DNA of 12,168 bases. It comes from JABMNX01 sp964625905 (GTDB lineage: Bacteria; Patescibacteriota; Minisyncoccia; Phycocordibacterales; JABMNX01). The notes below the pieces were generated by a model that was not told where the DNA came from, made no database searches, and saw only the letters and a program-made list of their open reading frames with translations. Numbering within the stretch: the stretch's first letter is position 1; the number at the start of each line of letters is the position of its first letter. The stretch lies in the NCBI GenBank assembly GCA_964625905.1, contig CAZVBS010000019.1, forward strand, positions 1 to 12,168. The letters are read 5' to 3'. A program made the position numbers and the translations under genes. Below are positions 1 to 7,015 of this stretch, piece after piece.

Positions 1-1
1 T

Positions 2-1480
2 GGAGAAAAAAGAGTAGGAAACCACCTATCTCATCAGGTAGTATTTAATAATCTTCATAGGGATGATGTGCAATTAAAGATGTTGGAGGATTGGATGAAA
101 TCGTACAACATAGAAGAACTTGTTTCTTTTGATAAAGATGACAATATTGTACTAAATAAAGATTTATCTGAACTTGTTCCAAATGAAGAGCGAACTGTTG
201 GTATGTCTAAGCACGCTGACGGTAGTAAGATAAAAGAATTGAATTTACCTAAAGTGTCAGAATCATTTTATGATTTTGAAAAGAAAAGTTGTTTAACCAC
301 AGACTCAATGCAAACCGCTGGTGAATATATGGCGAATGTTTTTAGTAAAAATAATGAAGAGAAGAATTTTAGGTTATTTAGTCCTGATGAAACTTATTCT
401 AATCATTTACAAGCAGTATTTAACAAAACCTCACGAGCGTGGCAATGGCCGACAGAAAAATGGGATAAAGATTTGTCAAAAAATGGGAGGGTTATAGAGT
501 TACTTTCTGAACATACTCTATTTGGTATGCTCTGGGGTTATACGATAACTGGAAGACATGGGATATTTGCTACATATGAAGCATTTGCACAAATAATAGC
601 TTCGATGGCAGATCAATATGCTAAATTTGTTAAAATTGCTAAACAGGTTAAATTTCGCAAACCAATTCCTGGACTTACTATAATATTATCTTCACTATTG
701 GAACGACAAGACCATAATGGATTCTCGCATCAAAACCCATCTTTTATTGCTAGTATGCTTGATCGTGATTTAGATATTGTAAACTTGTATTTCCCAGCAG
801 ATAAAAACCTCATGTTAGCAGCCGTTAACGAAACATTAAGCTCAAAAGACTCGTTAAACATAATCGTATGTGGTAAAAAAATGAGTCGTAATTGGCTTTC
901 AAAAGAGGAAGTCCAAAAACAGTCAAGGGATGGAATTATGACTTGGAATTTCTTATCAGATGATAAACCAGACTTAGTTGTGGTTACTTGTGGAGATTAC
1001 GTTACTGAAGAAGCTGCTATAGGAATTAAGCTGTTTAGAGCTACTGTTTCGGGTATAAACGTAAAATTTGTAAATGTGTATAGACTAGACATACTTGCTG
1101 ATGCTCTTAATAACACCTACGCAAAAGAGAAACTAGAGGAGTGTATTACAAAAGACAAACCTATTGTATTTAATTTTCATGGATACCCAGCCACCATCAA
1201 GAAACTTTTATTTAATCACCACGTATCTGAAAGAATTATAATAAATGGTTATGAAGAAGAGGGTTCTACAACTTCACCATTTGATATGATATCTCGCAAT
1301 GGATTATCACGTTTTCATCTTGTAAAAGATTTGTCTTTACTTGCTCATTCAGAAAAATTAATATCCTCGGAAGAACTACACCGAATAACTGGAAAGATGG
1401 ATGATAAACTTGCGTGGGAAAAAGAATACATAAAAGAGCACGCTATAGACCCTGAAGAAATTCGAAACTGGGAGATTTAG
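2..1480 (+). CDS. xfp: Phosphoketolase (xylulose-5-P/fructose-6-P), C-terminal part, 5' end outside window
   Basis: Thiamine-diphosphate enzyme that cleaves xylulose 5-phosphate or fructose 6-phosphate with phosphate to give acetyl phosphate plus an aldose phosphate. The frame is open to the left edge, so the GTG at 68 is internal; about 492 residues of a usual ~800 are present. Visible family motifs are the FSPDETYSN segment (nt 380-406), the LSEH segment with the glutamate expected to contact the cofactor, YTITGRHGIF, and RQDHNGFSHQNPSF, which keeps the active-site Gln, Asn and His. Some normally fixed positions differ: the stretch after LSEH reads TLFGMLWGY where the family usually has an EGWLEGY-like sequence, and HQDPG is HQNPS. 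The reading frame is intact and ends in TAG. ackA follows 30 nt later and uses the acetyl phosphate product. Family assignment is secure; substrate preference cannot be read. Confidence 0.95.
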   Translation, partial: GEKRVGNHLSHQVVFNNLHRDDVQLKMLEDWMKSYNIEELVSFDKDDNIVLNKDLSELVPNEERTVGMSKHADGSKIKELNLPKVSESFYDFEKKSCLTTDSMQTAGEYMANVFSKNNEEKNFRLFSPDETYSNHLQAVFNKTSRAWQWPTEKWDKDLSKNGRVIELLSEHTLFGMLWGYTITGRHGIFATYEAFAQIIASMADQYAKFVKIAKQVKFRKPIPGLTIILSSLLERQDHNGFSHQNPSFIASMLDRDLDIVNLYFPADKNLMLAAVNETLSSKDSLNIIVCGKKMSRNWLSKEEVQKQSRDGIMTWNFLSDDKPDLVVVTCGDYVTEEAAIGIKLFRATVSGINVKFVNVYRLDILADALNNTYAKEKLEECITKDKPIVFNFHGYPATIKKLLFNHHVSERIIINGYEEEGSTTSPFDMISRNGLSRFHLVKDLSLLAHSEKLISSEELHRITGKMDDKLAWEKEYIKEHAIDPEEIRNWEI

Positions 1481-1510
1481 TATAAATTTAATTTGTAAAT
1501 AAAAAATAAT

Positions 1511-2512
1511 ATGTCAACACTGATAATAAATCCTGGTTCAACTACTGTTAAATACACGCTGTTTGATGATGATGTAGTTCTAAGTGAAAAAAGATTTGAA
1601 GACCTAAACGAACAAAAACTGTGGTTAACTACGCTAACAAATGTCGAAAAAATAGGTATTCGTATTGTTCATGCTGGTAATCTTACAAAACCAACAGAAA
1701 TAGACGAGAATGTAATCAAGCAAATTGAAAAATTCAAATTGTTCGCTCCTATACATAATAAAATAGCTTTAGATGTTATACATCTTATAAAAGTAGTCTT
1801 TGAGAATGTTTCAATAATCGCAGTCTTCGATACTGCATTTCATACACAAATACCAAAATATGCGAGTATATACCCTATACCAAACAACTTAACAGAAAAA
1901 TATGATTTACATCGATACGGTTTTCACGGCACTGCTCTTACATCAGTTTTAGAACAAACAAACAACATGTTTATAGAACGTGACAACACAACACCAAGTC
2001 GCGTAATACTCGCGCACCTAGGTGGTGGTTCTACAATAGCTGCTGTAAAGAGTGGTGTGTGTGTAGATACAACAATGGGATTAACTCCTCTTGAAGGAAT
2101 AATGATGAAGACTCGAAGTGGCAACATAGACCCCGACTTACCAAAAATTTTATGTAACATTACAGGTAAAAGCATCGACGAAGTCTCAGAAATCTTAAAT
2201 ACTCAATCTGGTTTCCTTGGTCTAACAGGTAGTGAAGATACTAAAGATATTATTGAAAAAGCACAACAAGGAAATGAGAAAGAAAAATTAGCATTTGATA
2301 TTTTTGTTTATCAAATAGTTAAACAGATTTTCGCGTATTATGGTGTGCTACAAGGATGTGACGCCCTTGTGTTTTCTGGAGGGATTGGGTTTGGAAATTC
2401 ATATTTAAAAGAAACTGTTGCAGAAAAAGTAAATCTGATTATTGATAAAAATATTATATTCTCTTTTGAAGCAGATGAAGCTAGAGAACTGCTTAAGATT
2501 GTGCTGAAATAA
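1511..2512 (+). CDS. ackA: Acetate kinase, compact form
   Basis: Transfers the phosphate of acetyl phosphate to ADP, giving acetate and ATP in the cytoplasm. ASKHA-fold motifs are in order: LIINPGSTTVKY (residues 4-15, usual NAGSSSLKY), RIVHAG (R51), VFDTAFH (D107), HRYGFHGT (H139), AHLGGGSTIAAV, MGLTPLEG and TRSGNIDP (R202), and SGGIGFGNS near 289-297. It has 333 residues against roughly 400 for the family. The shortening lies between the first motif and RIVHAG (about 40 residues fewer than usual) and at the C terminus. The usual GGIGENS reads GGIGFGNS, so the glutamate is replaced and one residue is added. No SD precedes the ATG; translation is probably coupled to the phosphoketolase in one operon that ends at the terminator at 2541. 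Butyrate kinase is a less likely relative, given the PLEG and DTAFH motifs. Confidence 0.93.
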   Translation: MSTLIINPGSTTVKYTLFDDDVVLSEKRFEDLNEQKLWLTTLTNVEKIGIRIVHAGNLTKPTEIDENVIKQIEKFKLFAPIHNKIALDVIHLIKVVFENVSIIAVFDTAFHTQIPKYASIYPIPNNLTEKYDLHRYGFHGTALTSVLEQTNNMFIERDNTTPSRVILAHLGGGSTIAAVKSGVCVDTTMGLTPLEGIMMKTRSGNIDPDLPKILCNITGKSIDEVSEILNTQSGFLGLTGSEDTKDIIEKAQQGNEKEKLAFDIFVYQIVKQIFAYYGVLQGCDALVFSGGIGFGNSYLKETVAEKVNLIIDKNIIFSFEADEARELLKIVLK

Positions 2513-2540
2513 ATAACATAACTAGCTGAACTACTTGTTT

Positions 2541-2576
2541 ATAAACAGCCAGGGTACTCTTGCTGTTTATTTTATT
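2541..2576 (+). terminator. Intrinsic terminator after ackA
   Basis: A perfect 9-bp stem (ATAAACAGC at 2541-2549 with GCTGTTTAT at 2562-2570) is followed by TTTATT. It sits 28 nt after the ackA stop and closes the phosphoketolase-ackA operon. The stem is AT-rich, so strength is uncertain. Confidence 0.65.
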
Positions 2577-2638
2577 AAACTGTTTGCATTTTAAAACACC
2601 TTCGTGCATAGTCACTAATAGAATAACCTGTATTAATT

Positions 2639-2643
2639 GGAGG
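2639..2643 (+). promoter_or_regulatory. Strong Shine-Dalgarno GGAGG that fixes the start at 2649
   Basis: GGAGG lies 5 nt before ATG 2649. The longer reading from TTG 2637 would place the SD inside the coding sequence, so the ATG is preferred. Confidence 0.8.
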
Positions 2644-2648
2644 AAAAA

Positions 2649-3470
2649 ATGAACCTCAAACATATCTATGATATTTCCTTTGTTCCTCCTCAAGGTTCAA
2701 AAGAAATCAATCCTCATATAGTGTTCTCTATGGATGAGCAATATCTTGAAGAACTTCAAGAAAAACTCTGCATTATAACTGAACGACTCAAGGAGTACAA
2801 AGACGAGTATTTTGGTACTGATCTAGAATTTACGCCACTTAGCAAAGATGTTTTTGGTAACTATACGTTCGGGTGTGGCAGATGCGGGTATATGTACATC
2901 GACAACAAAGTTATCTACATTCACTTTGAGTTAACACTTAATGTAGATATTCACCACATATCAATGACTATGTTTTTATTGCTTAAAGTTTTGAATTTCT
3001 TTGTCTATGATGAAGAAATTGAGAACCCTAACAATATTCAATTCTTACAACTTGATACAGTGTGTCAGATAGGACATCATGGCCATTCCATAAGCGGATC
3101 CGTGTCTCCAAAACTCGGCGCATGGCTTAAGAAACAAGGGGAATGTCTAGAGGACGAAAGTGCTTTCTCTAATGTTTCTTTGCTAGATGTTGAAAAGACA
3201 ATGCGGCAGACATGGAATCAATTTACGGAAAGGAAACTTGAGGAAAGTCCACGCGAGTGTCGCGCAATCATAGTGCGTAGTGGACGATTTAGTCTTGTGT
3301 GTCCTGGAGATGCGTGCGACGTGTCCATTTATCCTGATCAAGTATACGGTGATGAGATAGGAACTATGTCGGTGAGATTTGCCTGTCACAACCTAGACGT
3401 CGCAAAGCAACAAATAACACTTGTTGCTGGTCTTGCAAAACTCTGTGAACTTGCACGAAAGGATACGTAA
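2649..3470 (+). CDS. Protein of unknown function, 273 residues, Cys/His-containing
   Basis: I do not recognise a family. The protein is soluble (no signal peptide or clear membrane helix) with mixed alpha/beta character. Noticeable features are FGCGRCGYMYID around residues 74-85, which holds a CxxC pair, and a second pair in the segment LVCPGDACDV (about residues 212-221). There is also a histidine-rich stretch, GHHGHS (about 142-147), and an N-terminal helix rich in Glu and Lys. The two CxxC-like pairs could bind metal, but spacing and context do not match a known zinc ribbon I can name. The gene stands alone, with a strong SD 5 nt before the ATG and a GC-rich terminator 5 nt after the stop. 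It uses more G/C-ending codons than the flanking genes, which hints at a different origin. Existence as a gene is well supported; function is unknown. Confidence 0.85.
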   Translation: MNLKHIYDISFVPPQGSKEINPHIVFSMDEQYLEELQEKLCIITERLKEYKDEYFGTDLEFTPLSKDVFGNYTFGCGRCGYMYIDNKVIYIHFELTLNVDIHHISMTMFLLLKVLNFFVYDEEIENPNNIQFLQLDTVCQIGHHGHSISGSVSPKLGAWLKKQGECLEDESAFSNVSLLDVEKTMRQTWNQFTERKLEESPRECRAIIVRSGRFSLVCPGDACDVSIYPDQVYGDEIGTMSVRFACHNLDVAKQQITLVAGLAKLCELARKDT

Positions 3471-3475
3471 TATCT

Positions 3476-3518
3476 AGCCCCCGAAGGAGTCCTGCTCTTC
3501 ATCGGGGCTTCTTTTTTT
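3476..3518 (+). terminator. Strong intrinsic terminator after the orphan gene
   Basis: AGCCCCCGA (3476-3484) pairs with TCGGGGCT (3502-3509) with one bulged C. Further GAAGGAG/CTCTTC pairing is possible inside the loop. TTCTTTTTTT follows. It starts 5 nt after the TAA at 3468-3470. Confidence 0.9.
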
Positions 3519-3645
3519 GCCACTTTTCTTATACCAATACATTTTTCACGGAAAGCTGTCATTGTTTGTGTGTATGTTATGCTCAATACCATATCCAACA
3601 AACAGCTACACGCAAACTTCATAATTTTGGCTACTAAACTTCGTC

Positions 3646-3696
3646 TCGCGCTCAATATAACCCGTTATACTTCGCGCTCCGACTTGTTTTTCGCTC
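3646..3696 (+). repeat. Short direct repeats TCGCGCTC upstream of the flavoprotein gene
   Basis: TCGCGCTC occurs at 3646-3653 and 3672-3679, and a shortened TCGCTC at 3691-3696. The rest of the 3519-3746 gap is AT-rich with no credible gene. Repeats at near-helical spacing (26 bp) before a promoter could be protein-binding sites, but they could also be chance. Confidence 0.35.
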
Positions 3697-3709
3697 AAAA
3701 TTCTGAAAT

Positions 3710-3741
3710 TTGTTAATGTGTAGAGGTTAGCTGGATATTAT
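3710..3741 (+). promoter_or_regulatory. Possible promoter of the flavoprotein gene, near-leaderless
   Basis: TTGTTA (3710-3715) and TATTAT (3736-3741) are separated by 20 bp, longer than ideal. A start about 6-7 nt past the -10 would fall at the ATG (3747), giving a leaderless message. This agrees with the lack of an SD. Confidence 0.4.
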
Positions 3742-3746
3742 ATAAC

Positions 3747-5027
3747 ATGAAAACTGAACCTATATATGACGTTATTGTAATAGGCGGAGGACCTAGTGGT
3801 ATGATGGCTGCTGGAAGAGCTGGTGAGCTCGGCGCTAAAGTTCTCTTACTTGAGAAGAACAAAGAGCTTGGTAAAAAGCTAAGTATTACTGGTGGCGGTA
3901 GGTGTAATATTACAAACGCCACATTTGATACTAGAGAGTTTTTACGTAGCTTCCTTGACTCACAGAAATATCTTCACTCCCCTTTCTCAGAGTTCTCTGC
4001 AAAAGATACATTTACTTTTTTTGAAGAAAAAGGGCTTCCTTTAGTTATTGAAGAAAAAAACAGAACCTTCCCTAAAAGTCAAAAAGCGTCCGACGTAACA
4101 AATGTAATGAGAGAATATGTAAAGCAAAATGGTGTGAAAGTGAAAACAAGCACAAATGTTGAATCTGTGAAAAAAAAGAGAATTAAAAATGATGCATTTT
4201 TTTCTGTCGAAACAACTAATGGTACTTTTAATGCGACATATATAGTTATCGCTACCGGAGGACTTGCTTCACCCGAAACAGGCTCTACTGGTGATGGATT
4301 TAGATTCCTAAAAGAACTTGGGCATAATGTGAGCAAACCAAGCTCAAACGTGGTGCCATTAAAGACTAAAGAAAAGTGGGTACACTCTTTATCTGGAACG
4401 TCACTAGCTAATATGAAAATTAGTTTTGCTCAAGATGGTAAAGTGAAAATTAAAAAGACTGGAGGTATTTTATTCACTCATTTTGGTGTTTCTGGACCTC
4501 TTATTTTAAACTCATCACACGAAGTAAAAGGACTGTTGCTTAATGGGCCAGTAATTGCATCTATCGATCTATTCCCTGACACAGACGAAGGAGCACTAGA
4601 TAAAATCCTATTGGAACTTTTTGAGAAGAATAAAAACAAGAAAATTAAAAACATATTACCGGAACTTATCCCAGTAAATATAGTTGAAGTTGTTCTCTCT
4701 TTCAAAAAAATACGTCTACTTAATAGCAGTGTTAATACAGTAACAAAAGAAGAGCGTAAAAGATTAGTTAAAAGAATGAAAGACTTAACTTTTGAGATAA
4801 GTGGAACACTAGGCTTCGAAAAAGCTGTGTTATCTGACGGCGGAGTTGACCTAGAAGAAGTGAACTTTAAAAACATGAGTTCTAAACTACACCCAAACCT
4901 ATACCTACTTGGAGATATTCTAGATATAAACCGACCTTCTGGAGGCTTCTCTTTACAGCTGTGTTGGACTACTGGATTTGTCGCAGGAACAAACATAGGA
5001 ACACGTTTAATAGATCAACGTTTATAG
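3747..5027 (+). CDS. NAD(P)/FAD-dependent oxidoreductase, BaiN/HI0933 (YhiN) family
   Basis: Cytoplasmic flavoprotein; the physiological substrate is unknown for most members. The N terminus has the FAD-binding dinucleotide fold (VIVIGGGPSGMMAAGRA, residues 9-25) with the acidic end of strand two in LLLEKN. Next is the family hallmark KLSITGGGRCNITN (44-57). The middle part shows ATGGLASPETGSTGDG and ILFTHFGVSGPLIL. The C terminus has LYLLGDILDINRPSGGFSLQ, where relatives usually read a GEVLDVDG-TGGYNLQ-like sequence, followed by the WTTGFVAGT helix that closes the FAD site. Length (426) is normal. No SD is present, and the promoter seems to put the transcript start at the ATG. It is monocistronic with its own terminator, so the neighbours give no hint of substrate. 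Confidence 0.92.
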   Translation: MKTEPIYDVIVIGGGPSGMMAAGRAGELGAKVLLLEKNKELGKKLSITGGGRCNITNATFDTREFLRSFLDSQKYLHSPFSEFSAKDTFTFFEEKGLPLVIEEKNRTFPKSQKASDVTNVMREYVKQNGVKVKTSTNVESVKKKRIKNDAFFSVETTNGTFNATYIVIATGGLASPETGSTGDGFRFLKELGHNVSKPSSNVVPLKTKEKWVHSLSGTSLANMKISFAQDGKVKIKKTGGILFTHFGVSGPLILNSSHEVKGLLLNGPVIASIDLFPDTDEGALDKILLELFEKNKNKKIKNILPELIPVNIVEVVLSFKKIRLLNSSVNTVTKEERKRLVKRMKDLTFEISGTLGFEKAVLSDGGVDLEEVNFKNMSSKLHPNLYLLGDILDINRPSGGFSLQLCWTTGFVAGTNIGTRLIDQRL

Positions 5028-5041
5028 ATAAACTCTTAATG

Positions 5042-5085
5042 AAGACAACACCTAAAATTTACTTTTAAGTGTTGTTTTGTTTTTA
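5042..5085 (+). terminator. Intrinsic terminator after the flavoprotein gene
   Basis: ACAACAC (5045-5051) pairs with GTGTTGT (5069-5075). After one mismatch, TAAAA (5053-5057) pairs with TTTTA (5063-5067). Flanking AAG/TTT can extend the base. The tail is TTTTGTTTTT. Confidence 0.85.
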
Positions 5086-5107
5086 GAGCCTTAATTAATA
5101 TGACTAC

Positions 5108-5135
5108 TTTACAAAAAAATATAAAGAGATATGCT
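5108..5135 (+). promoter_or_regulatory. Possible promoter of the YbjN-domain gene
   Basis: TTTACA (5108-5113), a 16-bp spacer, and TATGCT (5130-5135) would start the message near 5142 with a leader of about 75 nt. TATAAA at 5200-5205 is an alternative -10 that would give a very short leader. I cannot choose between them. Confidence 0.35.
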
Positions 5136-5204
5136 AAAAGTAGATGATTAATCACAAGGAATCGTGTCCACATACCGTTAAAGAGAAACTTTCATTCTTA
5201 TAAA

Positions 5205-5211
5205 AAGGAGG
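5205..5211 (+). promoter_or_regulatory. Strong Shine-Dalgarno AAGGAGG
   Basis: AAGGAGG ends 5 nt before ATG 5217. This is near-optimal and fixes the start. Neighbouring core genes lack such a site. Confidence 0.85.
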
Positions 5212-5216
5212 ACGTA

Positions 5217-5726
5217 ATGTCAGAAGCTAACACTTCGATACATAGTAATACCAATACTGGTAAACCCTTAGACATCATCGAAGAAATAGCAGACGATAAT
5301 GAATGGATCTCAGATCGACAAAGTGATGTTGAAATCGCTGTCAAAGTATATGGTTATTGGTGCGACTACTCTATGTTTTTTGCATGGAATGACACCGTAA
5401 AAACTATACACTTCTCATGTGCCTTCGACATGCGTGTGCCAACGGAAAAACAAAAACAGGTTCATGAACTTCTAGCCTTGATAAACGAAAAGTTGTGGAT
5501 TGGACATTTCGGGATATGGGACGAAGAAGGGTTGCCAATGTTTCGTCATACACTACCACTTCGTGGCACAAATGGACCAAGTAAAGAACAACTGGAAGAT
5601 ATAGCTGAAACAGCAATCCTTGAATGCGACCGTTTCTATCCAACTTTTCAATACGTGATCTGGGGCAACAAGAGTGCCGAAGAAGCAGTAGCACTCTCTA
5701 TTGTCGACACTATTGGAACTGCGTGA
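5217..5726 (+). CDS. YbjN-domain protein of alphaproteobacterial type
   Basis: 169 residues. After a polar, probably disordered N terminus (about 1-17), the sequence follows the YbjN / type III secretion chaperone-like (TY-Chap) fold. Landmarks are LDIIEEIADDNEWISDR, then a strand pair ending YSMFFAWNDTVKTIHFSCAF. The diagnostic ALINEKLWIGHFGIWDEEG and MFRHTLPLRG come next, and the C-terminal helix has ILECDRFYPTFQYVIWGNKS with a closing DTIGTA. This pattern recalls the YbjN proteins common in Alphaproteobacteria far more than the usual CPR repertoire. Biochemical role is unknown; it is presumed to be a small cytoplasmic protein-binding domain. The gene is solitary, has a near-perfect SD and a GC-rich terminator 8 nt after its TGA stop, and uses more G/C-ending codons than its neighbours. 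These points together suggest acquisition by transfer, which is an inference without a tree. Confidence 0.88.
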   Translation: MSEANTSIHSNTNTGKPLDIIEEIADDNEWISDRQSDVEIAVKVYGYWCDYSMFFAWNDTVKTIHFSCAFDMRVPTEKQKQVHELLALINEKLWIGHFGIWDEEGLPMFRHTLPLRGTNGPSKEQLEDIAETAILECDRFYPTFQYVIWGNKSAEEAVALSIVDTIGTA

Positions 5727-5734
5727 ATTACTTT

Positions 5735-5777
5735 ACGCCCTCTTACCTTAATTGGTAAGCAGGGCGTTTCTTTTTTT
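5735..5777 (+). terminator. Strong intrinsic terminator after the YbjN-domain gene
   Basis: ACGCCCT (5735-5741) with AGGGCGT (5761-5767) and CTTACC (5742-5747) with GGTAAG (5754-5759) form a 13-bp stem with one bulged C. TTCTTTTTTT follows, the same tail as the terminator at 3476-3518. Confidence 0.93.
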
Positions 5778-5846
5778 ATACTTCGACTATACACTATTAT
5801 ATACATATTAAAATAACGAATACTAGATAAATTTGGCTTAGCTTCA

Positions 5847-5855
5847 TGATATAAT
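5847..5855 (+). promoter_or_regulatory. Extended -10 promoter giving a leaderless transcript
   Basis: TGATATAAT (5847-5855) is a perfect extended -10 (TGnTATAAT). No good -35 is seen. Initiation 7 nt downstream is at 5862-5863, one or two bases before ATG 5864. Confidence 0.75.
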
Positions 5856-5863
5856 ACACTCTA

Positions 5864-6934
5864 ATGGAACGCTCACACTTAACTAAATTTCTTACTGTAC
5901 AAAATGTACTTTTCTTTGGACTTCTATCATTAGCAACAATAGCTTTTATTTGGCTTATTCAAGATTTTATAATGCCTATCTTTTGGGCTGTGATTCTCGC
6001 TATTGTATTCAATCCTATACAAAACAAATGGTTAGCTATTTTTAAAAACAAGACCCTCTCTTCTGTTCTAACACTACTTACTATTGTAGTCGTGTTATTT
6101 ATACCACTTTGGACTGTTGGAGGACTTGTTGTTCAGGAGTCTATACAAGTCTACAATCGTATATCAAATGAATCAATTGAATCTTCACAAACTAACTTAA
6201 TAAACAACACTATTGTGGCTCTTAGTTATCTTGAACGATACGGTATAAAACAAGACGTTATTAAAGAAAAGCTTACATCACTGGCTCAATCAACAAGTAG
6301 TTGGCTTGCACGACAAGCTGTTGTGCTTGGACAAGCCACCTTCTCTGTAATAATCAGCTTTTTCTTGATGTTATATATTTTATTCTTCTTACTTCGTGAT
6401 GGTAAAAAGATAGGACAAGCGATCTTTCATGTTCTTCCGTTTGGCCATGAAAGAGAACAAGGTCTCTTTAGAAATTTTACATTGATCACTCGGTCAATAT
6501 TTAAAGGTACTCTTGTTATAGCTGTACTTCAGGGGTCAATCGGTGGAGTTTTGTTTTGGATTACTGGGATTGAAGGAGTTTTGTTGTGGACTATTGTAAT
6601 GATGATGTTTTCGATTATTCCTGCTATTGGTCCAGCTATTATATGGTTCCCTACTGGTATTGTGCTCTTACTTACAGGGTCAGTATGGCAAGGAGTAGTT
6701 GTATTATCTGGAGGATTTATTGTTATAAGTTTGATAGATAATATATTACGCCCAATACTTGTTGGTCGTGATGCTAAGATACCTGACGCTATTGTACTTA
6801 TATCTACTCTTGGAGGACTTACTTTATTTGGAATTACTGGATTTATTATAGGTCCAATTATTGCAGGATTTTTCTTATCTATGTGGAAGATATTTGAGGT
6901 GGATTATAGAGAAGACCTTGAAACACAAGGGTAA
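5864..6934 (+). CDS. AI-2E family transporter-like membrane protein
   Basis: 356 residues with about eight membrane segments in the layout of the AI-2E/PerM/TqsA family. Two or three helices near the N terminus (about 14-33, 35-50, 65-90) are followed by a soluble, amphipathic stretch around 91-150. A helix VILGQATFSVIISFFLMLYILFFLL-like region lies near 155-180, and a C-terminal bundle has the family's glycine-proline motifs (IIPAIGPAIIWFPTG, near 250). The terminal LIDNILRPILVGRDAKIPD is typical of the family. Members export small molecules or ions; autoinducer-2 export is shown for few of them, so no substrate is claimed. The gene has no SD, and the promoter places the transcript start at the ATG. 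No terminator is visible before the infC promoter, so some read-through is possible. Confidence 0.92.
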   Translation: MERSHLTKFLTVQNVLFFGLLSLATIAFIWLIQDFIMPIFWAVILAIVFNPIQNKWLAIFKNKTLSSVLTLLTIVVVLFIPLWTVGGLVVQESIQVYNRISNESIESSQTNLINNTIVALSYLERYGIKQDVIKEKLTSLAQSTSSWLARQAVVLGQATFSVIISFFLMLYILFFLLRDGKKIGQAIFHVLPFGHEREQGLFRNFTLITRSIFKGTLVIAVLQGSIGGVLFWITGIEGVLLWTIVMMMFSIIPAIGPAIIWFPTGIVLLLTGSVWQGVVVLSGGFIVISLIDNILRPILVGRDAKIPDAIVLISTLGGLTLFGITGFIIGPIIAGFFLSMWKIFEVDYREDLETQG

Positions 6935-6962
6935 AACCTATTTTAAGTAAAGTTATATAAGA

Positions 6963-6992
6963 TTGCGTATAGCCTATAAGGTGTGTTATACT
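6963..6992 (+). promoter_or_regulatory. Promoter of the infC-rpmI-rplT operon
   Basis: TTGCGT (6963-6968), an 18-bp spacer and TATACT (6987-6992) preceded by TGT (extended -10). Initiation near 6999 leaves a leader of only about 17 nt before the TTG start. A 5-bp inverted repeat, GCGTA (6965-6969) and TACGC (6992-6996), brackets the promoter. The leader is too short for a structured ribosomal-protein L20 binding site upstream of infC. Confidence 0.7.
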
Positions 6993-7015
6993 ACGCCTCA
7001 TAACTAACATAAGTT

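Noticed and set aside
68..1480. Phosphoketolase gene starting at GTG 68
   Set aside because: The frame is open without a stop to base 2, and the upstream residues continue the family sequence. The gene is simply cut by the window edge, not truncated or broken.
3386..3655. 89-residue minus-strand ORF
   Set aside because: It runs through the strong terminator at 3476-3518 and the end of the orphan gene in antisense, with no SD or known domain.
4478..4996. 172-residue minus-strand ORF
   Set aside because: Fully antisense to the conserved C-terminal half of the flavoprotein gene, with low-complexity Ser/Phe/Leu composition.
5724..5777. Reassigned TGA (code 25) in this organism
   Set aside because: The TGA ends the YbjN gene at the family's normal C terminus, and a strong terminator starts 8 nt later. 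Reading through it gives no sensible extension.
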